64,000 nt of DNA from Arthrospiribacter ruber (GTDB lineage Bacteria > Bacteroidota > Bacteroidia > Cytophagales > Cyclobacteriaceae), in assembly GCF_019343195.1 (NCBI RefSeq), contig NZ_RPHB01000009.1, forward strand, positions 62,001 through 126,000. Direction: 5' to 3'. Positions 24,837-34,199 of the stretch are shown here, one piece after another (the first letter of the stretch is position 1; every line of letters begins with the position of its first letter). The translations under genes were made by a program, and so were the position numbers. A model generated the notes under the pieces. It saw only the letters and a program-made list of their open reading frames with translations. It was not told where the DNA came from and made no database searches.

Positions 24837-25937
24837 TTAAGGTGTCAAGTGTACTGTTTGGCCGGTCTTGGCTGATTCAATGGCCGCATCGAGGATTTTG
24901 GATACGATGACATTGTTTTCCAAAGTATACAACCCATAAGGAGGCAAATTGATTTGGCCCCTGATGACCTCCGCGAAATACTGAAATGGATTTTCGTACG
25001 TTCCGGTCTGTTTTTTATCCAGAAACTGTACCATTTCTTCCTTTTGATTTCCAAACCTCATATCAATCCTTTCCTTTTCAGGAGCCCGGATGTATCCCTT
25101 TTCGAAATACACATCCATGTCCTTTCTATCAAAAGGCCAATTCCAAGAAGCCTGAATAATGGCCTGAGCACCTTCATAAGCCAGAAGAATAGTCGCCTCA
25201 TCTTCTACATGAGAATAAACATCTGGCTTGTGTGTCTGGGTAATAGCAGTCACGGATTGAGGAAGTTTTCCATCCATGAGGAGCGTCATGATGTTGGCCC
25301 CATAACAGCCAAAATCCACCAATGCACCCGCACCGTTTTGCTCCGGATCAGTCAACCAATCCAAAAACTCCTTTCCCACACCAATTTCTTTTGGTCCCCT
25401 ATGTCCATGATGAAACACTGCCTTTCTTACCCTTCCAAATTGATCTTCTTCTGTTTTGCCTTTATGGATCAAGGCATCCGTGCTGGGATACCATGAAGTC
25501 TCATAATTGGTAAGCAGGTGAATTTCATGTTTTTTGGCAAGCTGCTCCATTTCCTCAGCTTCTTCTCTGCTGTAGGCCAGGGGCTTCTCTACCATCACAT
25601 GAATTCCCCTTGGAGCTGCTGCACGGACAATCTCGATATGCTGGGAAATTGGGCCAAAGGCCAGCACTCCCTCCGGATTGGTTTCATTCAGCATACTTTC
25701 CAAGCCCTCAAAAAACAGGCTCTCCTCCAATCCATATCTTTCCTGAAATTGTCTGGCTACCTCCGTATTAGGTTCAAAAACCCCAACCAATTCAAAATCA
25801 CCCTGAAATGAAGGTTGAAAAATCCAGTGCGAGTGACCATGGGTAAGGCCCGCCATTACAAACTTGGTCTGTGCTATTACTTGAAAATGCAGGACAAAAA
25901 AGAGCAAAAATGAAAGCAATTTGGTGTATAGGTTCAT
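24837..25937 (-). CDS. Exported Gfo/Idh/MocA family oxidoreductase
   Basis: A 366-residue protein with a signal peptide ending near VIAQ. The dinucleotide-binding region starts TKFVMAGLTHGHSHWIF and continues with ELVGVFEPNTEVARQF. The catalytic-type motif MVEKPLAYSREEAEEM carries the family EKP. DFGCYGANIMTLLM lies in the C-terminal domain. It lacks a twin-arginine motif although the cofactor is NAD(P), which is unusual if the enzyme is truly exported. It is 10 bp upstream of the lipoprotein gene. The sugar substrate is unknown. Confidence 0.85.
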   Translation of the reverse strand: MNLYTKLLSFLLFFVLHFQVIAQTKFVMAGLTHGHSHWIFQPSFQGDFELVGVFEPNTEVARQFQERYGLEESLFFEGLESMLNETNPEGVLAFGPISQHIEIVRAAAPRGIHVMVEKPLAYSREEAEEMEQLAKKHEIHLLTNYETSWYPSTDALIHKGKTEEDQFGRVRKAVFHHGHRGPKEIGVGKEFLDWLTDPEQNGAGALVDFGCYGANIMTLLMDGKLPQSVTAITQTHKPDVYSHVEDEATILLAYEGAQAIIQASWNWPFDRKDMDVYFEKGYIRAPEKERIDMRFGNQKEEMVQFLDKKQTGTYENPFQYFAEVIRGQINLPPYGLYTLENNVIVSKILDAAIESAKTGQTVHLTP

Positions 25938-26003
25938 GTAAATTGGGTCTATTGGAGTCCAAAAATAAATAACACAAGCTCCTCCTCAAAACAATCCTCT
26001 GAA

Positions 26004-26723
26004 TTACCTGTACTTCCAGATGGTCCAGAGAATTTTATATCCCGCTCCAAAAACCCCTTCGACTGTACCACTGACCTTAGATACTCCAATTCTTTTTCTA
26101 TAATCCACCGGAACTTCGGTAGTTTTCCATCCCGCTTTGGCTGCTTTGATCTGCATTTCTATGGTCCAGCCATAAGTTTGATCCACCATGCCTAAGGATT
26201 TTAACTTCCCCCACTTTACCGCACGGAATGGCCCCAAATCTGTGTAATCTGTTTTGTAAATCCACCTCATCAACCTTGTAGACAGCCAATTGCCAAAAAC
26301 CTGAGGAGGAGTCATAGAGCCCTTTTCTTTATTACCCTTTGCCCTGGAACCTATCACCATATCCATGTCATGCTCTAAAATGGGTGCAATGAGCAAGGTA
26401 AGCTGTTCGGGAAAATCACTGTAATCAGCATCCAAAAAAACGAGTATGTCAGGTTGTACTTCCAAGTTAGCAATGTACTCCATTCCGGTAAGACAAGCCC
26501 TGCCATATCCTCTCTGAGCTTCGTCCAATACTATGGCTCCAGCAGATTGAGCAACTTTCACCGTGTTGTCATTGGAGTTGTTGTTGACCACCACGATATT
26601 TCTCACCAGAGGAGGAATGTCATTTATGACTTTGCCAACCGAATTTTCCTCATTAAAAGCAGGGATAAGCACATCCACGATGGGCATGCGCTTATCCCCT
26701 TGTATACTGGAGTTATTTTGCAT
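26004..26723 (-). CDS. Family 2 glycosyltransferase (polyprenyl-phosphate sugar synthase type)
   Basis: A 239-residue GT-A enzyme from ATG at 26723 (the longer frame would start at TTG). Motifs are VLIPAFNEENSVGKVI, IVVVNNNSNDNT and the DxD-like VFLDADYSDFPEQL, followed by GSRAKGN. No C-terminal membrane helix is visible, as in soluble dolichyl-phosphate-mannose/glucose synthase relatives. It probably makes a lipid-linked sugar for the GT-C enzyme 2 kb downstream. It follows metB by 12 bp. Confidence 0.87.
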   Translation of the reverse strand: MQNNSSIQGDKRMPIVDVLIPAFNEENSVGKVINDIPPLVRNIVVVNNNSNDNTVKVAQSAGAIVLDEAQRGYGRACLTGMEYIANLEVQPDILVFLDADYSDFPEQLTLLIAPILEHDMDMVIGSRAKGNKEKGSMTPPQVFGNWLSTRLMRWIYKTDYTDLGPFRAVKWGKLKSLGMVDQTYGWTIEMQIKAAKAGWKTTEVPVDYRKRIGVSKVSGTVEGVFGAGYKILWTIWKYR

Positions 26724-26735
26724 CAAAAAAGGGAA

Positions 26736-27884
26736 TTATGCAAGTTTGGCCAAAGCACCAGCAAGATCTTCTTTCAGGTCCTCCACATCTTCAATTCCCA
26801 CACTCAGCCTTATCAATGAATCTACCAAGCCTACTTTTTCCCTCTCTTCCTTAGGAATGCTGGCATGTGTCATGGTCGCAGGATGGCCGCAAAGCGACTC
26901 CACTCCTCCAAGTGATTCCGCAAGTGAGAAATAATGCAGGTTTTCCAGGACTTTGGTAGCATCTTCGATTTTATTGCCTTTTAGGGTAAAGGAAATCATA
27001 CCCCCAAAATCCCTCATCTGCTTTTTGGCGATATCATGATTAGGGTGATCCTCAAATCCAGGCCAATAGACCTTATCTACTTTTTCCTGAGTTTTCAAAA
27101 ATTCCGCAATGGCTTTTCCGTTTTGGCAATGTCTTTCCATTCTCAGGTGCAGGGTTTTGATTCCTCTAAGGACCAAAAAGCAGTCCTGAGGTCCGGGAGT
27201 AGCTCCACAGGCATTTTGGATAAAGGCCAACTGCTCTGCCAATTGATCGTCATTGACGATAATGGCTCCCATGACCACATCAGAGTGACCTCCAAGGTAT
27301 TTGGTAACGGAATGCATCACCATGTCCGCTCCCAGATCCAATGGATTTTGGAGAAAAGGAGTAGCAAAGGTGTTGTCTACAGCAAAGAGCAACCTGTGTT
27401 TCTTAGCCACTTTCCCGATTTCTTCAATATCAATGATGTTCATCATCGGGTTGGTGGGTGTTTCCGCCCAAATCAGTTTTGTTCTTTCATTGATGTAATT
27501 TTCTATGGTCTTAGGATCTTCCATAGAAACAAAATGGAATTTGATACCATACCGCTCAAATACTTTGGTAAAAATCCTGTAAGACCCTCCATAAAGGTCA
27601 TTGGTACTGATCACCTCATCTCCGGGATTGAGGAGTTTGATGATGGCATCTATGGCTCCCAATCCGGAAGAAAAACACAATCCGTGCTTTCCGTTTTCCA
27701 AGGCTGCAAGGTTATTCTGAAGCGCTGTTCTGGTAGGGTTATGTGTTCTGGAATATTCATAGCCTTTATGATCTCCCGGGGACTTCTGTATGTAAGTGGA
27801 TGTCTGAAAAATAGGTGTCATGATGGCACCTGTTGAAGGATCCGGCTCTACTCCGGCGTGGATTGTTTTTGTTCCAAATTTCAT
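26736..27884 (-). CDS. metB: Cystathionine gamma-synthase/lyase family PLP enzyme
   Basis: A 382-residue trans-sulfuration enzyme of normal length. It has [22 protein letters not shown], the PLP-phosphate region FSSGLGAID, and the Schiff-base lysine in [17 protein letters not shown]. The end holds [17 protein letters not shown] and [14 protein letters not shown]. Synthase and lyase activities cannot be separated by eye; metB is the usual name for this Bacteroidota type. It is the first gene of the leftward run to 21041 and is divergent from the VTT gene (71 bp). Confidence 0.88.
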   Translation of the reverse strand: MKFGTKTIHAGVEPDPSTGAIMTPIFQTSTYIQKSPGDHKGYEYSRTHNPTRTALQNNLAALENGKHGLCFSSGLGAIDAIIKLLNPGDEVISTNDLYGGSYRIFTKVFERYGIKFHFVSMEDPKTIENYINERTKLIWAETPTNPMMNIIDIEEIGKVAKKHRLLFAVDNTFATPFLQNPLDLGADMVMHSVTKYLGGHSDVVMGAIIVNDDQLAEQLAFIQNACGATPGPQDCFLVLRGIKTLHLRMERHCQNGKAIAEFLKTQEKVDKVYWPGFEDHPNHDIAKKQMRDFGGMISFTLKGNKIEDATKVLENLHYFSLAESLGGVESLCGHPATMTHASIPKEEREKVGLVDSLIRLSVGIEDVEDLKEDLAGALAKLA

Positions 27885-27955
27885 AAGCGTTAGTTCTAAA
27901 ATTAAGTGGGTTTGATTGGTTTATTTTTATTCCTTTGTGATCGGGCAGCCCAAAG

Positions 27956-28663
27956 ATGACAAAAAAGACAGGCATATTCAAGCAATTCCAGGAAGCAGCT
28001 AAGGTGAACCCTTTGGTGGCCTTTGCCATGCTCTGGGTTACTTTCATGCCTTCAATTGGCAGTCTTGCTTTAGTTCCTTGGGCCATATCCAATCCTGAAT
28101 GGTTTGGAGAACTGGATTTTCTCAAGGGTATAACCATCGCAGTAGGCTTAATAGTTTCCTCTCTTTTGATGGGTTTGGCCTTGATGCCTACCACAATGGT
28201 CGCAGGTTTGTCAGGTTTTTTACTTGGATGGCCGGCTTTTCCTTGGTTGGTCTTAGGTTACACCCTTGCGACAGTATTGGGATATGCCTGGGGAAGAAGA
28301 GCTGGAGGGGACAGTTTGGATCTGATTTTATCCCGATTTCCCAAAGCAGCTAAGTTAATTGAGGAAAAAAGCGATAGCATGGGGGAATTGATATTCTTTG
28401 TACGGCTGAGCCCTGTCATTCCTTTTGCCTTATCCAATTTTCTTTTTGCCTTGCTGCAAACCGGGTACTTAAGACTCCTTATTTTCGGCACGATAGGAAT
28501 GTTGCCCCGAACAGCCGCTGTTTTCTTTACAGGAACTTTAGCGTCCGACCTGATTGAAGCTCTTTTACAGGGTGACAGCAATTACAATGTCATCATGTTT
28601 ACGGCACTCCTGCTGCTTAGTATTTGGGGGATTTGGAAATTTTTCACTAAAAAACCTCAGTAA
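27956..28663 (+). CDS. VTT (TVP38/DedA-like) membrane protein
   Basis: A 235-residue inner-membrane protein with five to six helices. The VTT region has MVAGLSGFLLGWPAF, LGYTLATVLGYAWGRRAGG, and the re-entrant-loop block FVRLSPVIPFALSNFLFAL, ending with GMLPRTAAVFFTGTLA. DedA/VTT proteins are linked to lipid scrambling or flipping; the cargo here is unknown. Its 3' end overlaps the convergent GNAT gene by 7 bp. Confidence 0.85.
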   Translation: MTKKTGIFKQFQEAAKVNPLVAFAMLWVTFMPSIGSLALVPWAISNPEWFGELDFLKGITIAVGLIVSSLLMGLALMPTTMVAGLSGFLLGWPAFPWLVLGYTLATVLGYAWGRRAGGDSLDLILSRFPKAAKLIEEKSDSMGELIFFVRLSPVIPFALSNFLFALLQTGYLRLLIFGTIGMLPRTAAVFFTGTLASDLIEALLQGDSNYNVIMFTALLLLSIWGIWKFFTKKPQ

Positions 28664-29169
28664 ACAAACTCCAACAATTCCAGCTTTTCTTTCTTTCCCA
28701 AAAAGGAAAAATCTCCTTTTGGTACAAAACCCAATTGGGTCAAAAGTTTTTTTGACCGGGTATTTTCGGAAAGCGTAATGGCAAAAAGTCTGGTAAAACC
28801 CCAATTTTCTTTCCCTATATTGATTAAAGACGCGCAAGCTTCGTGGGCGTAACCCTTACCCTCTGCCTCGGGAAGCAATGCAAATCCCAAATCGGGAAAA
28901 TCCAACTCCGTTCTCTTTAAAAAACCTGCCAAACCCAATGGCTTATTGCTTTCCTTTTCTTCAAGCAGAAACAATCCATATCCATGCTTCGCATAAGCAC
29001 TCATAGGACCTGAAATGATATATTCCTGAGCTGATAGCGCATCCTTTACACCTCTGTCACCTATGTACTTCATCCAGTCTGGACTATTGAGCAGTTCCAG
29101 AATAAAGTCTTGGTCTTCGGGATGGAGCTGCCTGACCAAAAGTCTTTCTGTGCGGACAATCTCAGCCAT
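28657..29169 (-). CDS. GNAT family N-acetyltransferase (RimJ/RimL-like)
   Basis: A 170-residue acetyltransferase. It begins RTERLLVRQLHPEDQDFILELLNSPDWMKYIGDRGV, the usual RimJ/RimL-like start. The acetyl-CoA segment is LLPEAEGKGYAHEACASLINIG, followed by ITLSENTRSKKLLTQLGF. It is just upstream of nothing on its strand; porU2 ends 2 bp before its start codon, so both may share one transcript. The acceptor is unknown. Confidence 0.87.
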   Translation of the reverse strand: MAEIVRTERLLVRQLHPEDQDFILELLNSPDWMKYIGDRGVKDALSAQEYIISGPMSAYAKHGYGLFLLEEKESNKPLGLAGFLKRTELDFPDLGFALLPEAEGKGYAHEACASLINIGKENWGFTRLFAITLSENTRSKKLLTQLGFVPKGDFSFLGKKEKLELLEFVY

Positions 29170-29171
29170 TT

Positions 29172-32100
29172 TTACCTCAGTAAATACATCTTTCCATATC
29201 CTTGCCTGAAGGCCTTGTCACCGGCAGTGGCCCGCGGTTCTACAAAAGCACCATTTTTCCTTACCAACACCCTGTAGATATAGACTCCATTGGCCAGTTG
29301 GTCCCCAAATTCATCACGCCCATCCCAAGCGTATTCGGAAATGTTGTTGCCGATACGGATAGGGCCAAGTTCATCTTGGAGAATTTCTCTGACTACGCGG
29401 CCGGTCACTGTCATGATCTGTATCTTGACCTGATCGGGCACTTCCGAACCAGTAACCGTGAACACAAACCTCACAGAACTGCTGAAGGGGTTAGGATAGG
29501 GATAAAAATTCGTGATCGATGCTTCATTGATCACCTCAAAATTGATTTCGTAAGGCTTGTCCACACCGAGGTCTTCCGTCACCACCCTAAATGTGTACAT
29601 GCCGTCTTCCAATGGTCCGGGCTTGAGCTCAATCTTGAAATCCGAATCCTCAGTAGCTTCGGTCCAGTTTACTTTTTGGCTGCTGAAACTGATTCTCTCA
29701 AACTGACACCCATCACATTGCTTTTTTAAGAAAAGATCTATCCCAATGGTATCTTTTTTGAAAATCAGCGTTTGCTCATTTTTGAGGATACTATTGATCA
29801 TCACAGAAGGGGACACGATATCACCATCCAAAATGTACACTCCGTCAAAATTGACATCCAAAATGGCAGTACTATTATCCGGTGCTACAATAAAATATTG
29901 ACCAAGATCTACCAAGTTATTCCGGAAAGTCTGCTCCATTTGTATTCTCGGGTTGGCAAATACTTCCACTTCTATATTTCCTCCTCTGCCAATAGAATTG
30001 AAATCAATCTGGAACTCATGGCTTTCCCCTGCAGGTAATGCCGGGATTTTTTTGGTAAATGTCTCCCTTCTTCTCTGGGTGACATTATTAAAAGTCCAAT
30101 CCACTTGGATGGAATCCAAGAAATCATGCCTGGAAAGGTTCACAAACTCGAAGTTCAAAACTGCTTCTTCTCCTTCCTGAAGCGTCATGTTCTCTTCCCG
30201 GTTTTTGAACAGCAACACGCCTTCTGGCACTCCTGTATAATTGACCTGCCATTTGTTCAATTGGGAAGGAGCAGTAGATTGCTCATCATTCATCGCATAC
30301 CTGAGCCTGATAAAAGGATAGGCAGAAGGGTTGATGGACTGAAGGTCAAAATCTGTATTTCTTAGATTTGTAAACAGGGTTTGCTCCTCTCCATTCGGTC
30401 TGACGCCAATGATGTCAAAGCCGGACAATTCTTCATTGAACCAATCTCTTTCGTTGACTTTGTTGAAAAACAATTTCCATTCCGAAGCAGGGCCAATCCT
30501 AGGAGTGATGATGCTTCCTGAGGTGAAAAATCCTTCTAAATCTGTATCAAACTGTATGATTTGCTGATTGGTCTCCAATTCTATGTTTCTTTGGGCCACG
30601 ACTTCCACAGCTTCTCCGGGTCTCATTCCTTTACGCCCGTATAAGATGTAAGGATCTCCGTTTTTCAGATTACGGAGCAAAGCTTCATTTGCCCCCACCT
30701 CTTTCATCTTTTCGAAAGCCCTATCCGGCCACTGCTCAAATGTCACATTTCCTACCGAAAAGATCACCACATAATCACCCTCTTTCAACCCATCTATGTA
30801 GTCTATCAAAAGCGTCTGATCAGGTTGCGTGATCCAGGCATTCCTGATACTTTGGATCACCTGCGGCACACGCCCACAGCTCCTGCCATCCAAGATGTCA
30901 AATCCCGGAACAGGAATCACCAGATATGGCGTGAGAGACCTTTGCTCAAAAGCTACCAGACCAAGTGATCCGTCAGGACAAAGTCTGGAATTCACATTAT
31001 TGACATTGTCAATGATGTAGGGTACGCCATCCAGATAAAACTGTGTGTTGCGGAAAGTAAGGGAATCGGTCTGGTTACCAAAAGTAAATACTTCGATGTT
31101 GAGGTTGGTGTCCGGGTATTTCCATTGTCTCTGGGCCTGATCGATTTCAAGGTTGTTGAGCAGGTTACTTTCAAGCTGGGCAAAAGTACGCTGCGTCCAG
31201 CCTTCAGGGCCATCATTGATATAGCTGAAGGAAGTCACTGTCCAATCCTCAGACTCACCTTCTCTGGGCTCTGCAAACCTTGACCTCCAGTAAAATGTCA
31301 CCGAATCTCTGGGACTTGAGTTTTGAAACAGGTCCAGGCTCCACCTCATCAGGTTGTTGGTAGTCATCCTGCTTTCTCTTCTATTGGCTGAGGAAAAATT
31401 GGGGGATGTATCTACCTGCATGATGACATTTCTTGGCTCAACATTTTTACCTGGTATCTGAGCAAGCAGGTCTACATTTCTATCATTGACTATACCAAAT
31501 TCTGCTGGCAGTATGTGCATGGTACCACTCAATGGCACAAATGCCGTCACGGTCACTGAATTGTTGGCAAAAGTCATTTCAGGCACGCTTCTGTCCTGGT
31601 TGACTTCAATGGTAAAAATATTTTCCCCAAAAGCCGTCACTCCTGAATTGGGAACAGCAAAATCTATGGTATCTTTTCTGAAAATCGGAGCCAAAGTTTC
31701 TACTGGATAAGTTAAAGAAGTACCATCCGGCAGCCTCCTCCCCACCCTAAAAGTGATAGAGTCCATGTCTACCCTTCCGAGATTTTTCACTACAAAAGAC
31801 AACCTCAGCGAGTCTGACAGTGCATTAAAGACATCTCCTTCAAAGGCCCCTAAAGTCACATCAGAGGCTTCTATAGAATAATCCGCTTTGTCCGCTGGAA
31901 ACAGTCTGACAGCCGGATCACCCAACATGATCAGCTGTTCGGCATGGGCACGGTTGACTGTAGAGGTACCGTATCTTTGGAAAAAGAGCTTTTCGGTCTC
32001 TCTGATCACTTTACCTACTGGCCTGTATATGTTGGAAGAGTCCGAAAAGGCTATGGTATAAAAGGATTCCGAATACCTTCTTAAATAAACATCCACTCCA

Positions 32101-34199
32101 ATACTGGCATGGGCCATAAAATTGGTTGCCCCTTTGGAAGGTGCCAAAACCCAATCCTCTCCAAATGTATAAGCATTGCCGAAGGCATTGCCTGCGTCGC
32201 AGCCATTCAGCAATAGCATGGGATATCTGCCTCTATTGTTGTACCCCATGGTAGGATCCGAAGCAAAACCTATCTCAATATCAATCACAGAAGGAGCTCC
32301 ATGACCAAAAAATGTAATGAGATTGGTACCTCTATTTACATCTTTTGAAATATCAATCAACTCAATGGTAGAATTGGACCGTTTCCTGTAGGTCGTCACA
32401 TTACCTCCTAAATAGGGCCCTTCTGCTATGGTTTTAAATCCATTCAGAAAGTTAAAATAACGGGTCAACTCAAAAGCTGACACTCCTCCACTGAGGTGTA
32501 TGATTTCTTTCATCCAGTCCTCTGATACCCCAAGCGCATCTTTTTCCTTTACTTTTTCGAGGTAATTGGCCACATCTTCAGGTACCCGAGCAGGAATCCT
32601 TCCAGTGGCCACTGCTTGGACAAAGGGGTTTTGAGGATCCAAACCTATGGAAAAATTATTATCCGCATAAGGATAGCCGGCCGGAGGCACCAAATCCTGA
32701 AAATTGAAAATATAAGGCCTTTGCCTGTAGAAATAGGTAATATTGTTTTGACGAGCTGTGGTAAACATCCCCATAGCACGGCCTACCAAAAAGAGGTATT
32801 CCGGCTGATGCCTGGGGTAGTATTCCCTCAAGAATTCATATACTGCCAGAGGAGTTTTTTCTCCAAAAGTAAATTGATCGTAGAGCTCATCCATATTCAC
32901 CACCAGCGTATCAAAACCTCCTCCATCCGGGGAAGCCCTATGGGCTGCATAAGCCCTCACCGGATCTGAATAGGATGTAGTCGGCCTCCTGAGTGAACTA
33001 TGGGTAAGAATAATAAAATCAGCAGGCCTGTTCAGCAGGTTCCTAAAATTGACCCGCTGCATGATGCTGATTTCTCTGATGTTGAGTTGGTTTTCCACCC
33101 TGACCTTAGTAGGCTGACCCTGTATCCCTGCCCAGACGCTGAGCTCATTTCCGGATTTGTTCGCAGGAATCCGGACAGGATTGATGGGGTCCAGGATATC
33201 ATAGGCCACATAATTGGAAAGAGCATTGCCTACTTTAAAGATTGAATTGGTCTGATCAGGGGTAATAACTTCAGCATCGAAATCCCCATTCTGCACTTCT
33301 TTGGGATAAGTGATGCGAATATAAGCTACCGATACATTGTCTACATTGGCACTGCCCAAAGAGGAAATCCTGACAGTCAAAGTACCATCTGGATTGAAAT
33401 CTCCCGGATTAAATGTAAAAGATTCATTTCTTACATTAAAGCCTTCATATTCTACCCTACCTATTTCCCTTACCGAACCCAAACTCGGCCCAACTGAAAT
33501 TGCGGTAAGGTGCGGGGTATCAGACCTGCCGGCCAAACCTATTTCCAAGGTAGCAGTCCCCGAATTAGCTATCCTGCCCAGCTGATTGAAGGTAAAGTTA
33601 AAGGGCGTATTTTTCGGAATAGGAGCACTCATCCATCCCTGTCCTTCTTCAAATGCTGCCAATCTGACCCCAGGATTGTAGGTTCTTCCCAGGTTATATT
33701 GATTGGCAAAAATCTCCATCACAGAAGTCTGAAAAAACTGCAAATCTGGGATATTGACAGGAGGTACCGGTCTTGTGGCCATTCTTTTTCCTGGGCTATT
33801 GCCTATGGTGAGAAAAAATGCGGTGGAGTCGTTGTGCTGATTGTATTGAATGTTTCCAACATGATCTGGATTGGAGAAAAACTTTTTATCCAGTTCCGCA
33901 TCATTTCTCTTTCCATAAAAATCAATGAAATCATTGGGATCAAATCTTCCATCCTGTTCACCTTGCACATAGATGGCCACTTCTTCTCCCCTGTGGTACA
34001 AGCGTATATTTCTCGGATCGATGGAGCTGGGGTTGATACCAGATGCAGAAAGGGAAGTAAAAGTGATCCTGTGAATACCATCTTCAGCTGTTGGAATCTT
34101 ATAGTAAGGTTGGCCGTAATTGATCCAACCGGACTGTGCATGTCCGATTGGTGCCAATAAAAAGAAGCAAAACCATATGGAAATTAACCGTTTTACCAT
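29172..34199 (-). CDS. porU2: Type IX secretion sortase, PorU2-like (C25 peptidase)
   Basis: About 1675 residues with a signal peptide ending near GHAQ. The gingipain-type C25 domain (roughly residues 380-780) has the catalytic His near 632 in ITFFGHGAPS and the Cys near 666 in LLLNGCDAGNAFG, then HAEQLIMLGDPAVRLFP. The C-terminal part has CARDB-like beta domains. It ends in a FlgD-like sorting-type domain (YPNPFSSSVRF; GNNISEYAWDGRDEFG). The size and pairing with a PorV-like gene fit the PorU2/PorV2 pair rather than canonical PorU. I chose ATG at 34199, which overlaps the porV2 stop (TAATG); the longer frame starts at TTG 34211. Confidence 0.85.
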   Translation of the reverse strand: MVKRLISIWFCFFLLAPIGHAQSGWINYGQPYYKIPTAEDGIHRITFTSLSASGINPSSIDPRNIRLYHRGEEVAIYVQGEQDGRFDPNDFIDFYGKRNDAELDKKFFSNPDHVGNIQYNQHNDSTAFFLTIGNSPGKRMATRPVPPVNIPDLQFFQTSVMEIFANQYNLGRTYNPGVRLAAFEEGQGWMSAPIPKNTPFNFTFNQLGRIANSGTATLEIGLAGRSDTPHLTAISVGPSLGSVREIGRVEYEGFNVRNESFTFNPGDFNPDGTLTVRISSLGSANVDNVSVAYIRITYPKEVQNGDFDAEVITPDQTNSIFKVGNALSNYVAYDILDPINPVRIPANKSGNELSVWAGIQGQPTKVRVENQLNIREISIMQRVNFRNLLNRPADFIILTHSSLRRPTTSYSDPVRAYAAHRASPDGGGFDTLVVNMDELYDQFTFGEKTPLAVYEFLREYYPRHQPEYLFLVGRAMGMFTTARQNNITYFYRQRPYIFNFQDLVPPAGYPYADNNFSIGLDPQNPFVQAVATGRIPARVPEDVANYLEKVKEKDALGVSEDWMKEIIHLSGGVSAFELTRYFNFLNGFKTIAEGPYLGGNVTTYRKRSNSTIELIDISKDVNRGTNLITFFGHGAPSVIDIEIGFASDPTMGYNNRGRYPMLLLNGCDAGNAFGNAYTFGEDWVLAPSKGATNFMAHASIGVDVYLRRYSESFYTIAFSDSSNIYRPVGKVIRETEKLFFQRYGTSTVNRAHAEQLIMLGDPAVRLFPADKADYSIEASDVTLGAFEGDVFNALSDSLRLSFVVKNLGRVDMDSITFRVGRRLPDGTSLTYPVETLAPIFRKDTIDFAVPNSGVTAFGENIFTIEVNQDRSVPEMTFANNSVTVTAFVPLSGTMHILPAEFGIVNDRNVDLLAQIPGKNVEPRNVIMQVDTSPNFSSANRRESRMTTNNLMRWSLDLFQNSSPRDSVTFYWRSRFAEPREGESEDWTVTSFSYINDGPEGWTQRTFAQLESNLLNNLEIDQAQRQWKYPDTNLNIEVFTFGNQTDSLTFRNTQFYLDGVPYIIDNVNNVNSRLCPDGSLGLVAFEQRSLTPYLVIPVPGFDILDGRSCGRVPQVIQSIRNAWITQPDQTLLIDYIDGLKEGDYVVIFSVGNVTFEQWPDRAFEKMKEVGANEALLRNLKNGDPYILYGRKGMRPGEAVEVVAQRNIELETNQQIIQFDTDLEGFFTSGSIITPRIGPASEWKLFFNKVNERDWFNEELSGFDIIGVRPNGEEQTLFTNLRNTDFDLQSINPSAYPFIRLRYAMNDEQSTAPSQLNKWQVNYTGVPEGVLLFKNREENMTLQEGEEAVLNFEFVNLSRHDFLDSIQVDWTFNNVTQRRRETFTKKIPALPAGESHEFQIDFNSIGRGGNIEVEVFANPRIQMEQTFRNNLVDLGQYFIVAPDNSTAILDVNFDGVYILDGDIVSPSVMINSILKNEQTLIFKKDTIGIDLFLKKQCDGCQFERISFSSQKVNWTEATEDSDFKIELKPGPLEDGMYTFRVVTEDLGVDKPYEINFEVINEASITNFYPYPNPFSSSVRFVFTVTGSEVPDQVKIQIMTVTGRVVREILQDELGPIRIGNNISEYAWDGRDEFGDQLANGVYIYRVLVRKNGAFVEPRATAGDKAFRQGYGKMYLLR

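Noticed and set aside
27036-27836. 266-codon plus-strand frame inside metB
   Set aside because: Antisense shadow of a clear PLP enzyme gene, with composition rich in Cys, Ser and His as expected of a shadow.
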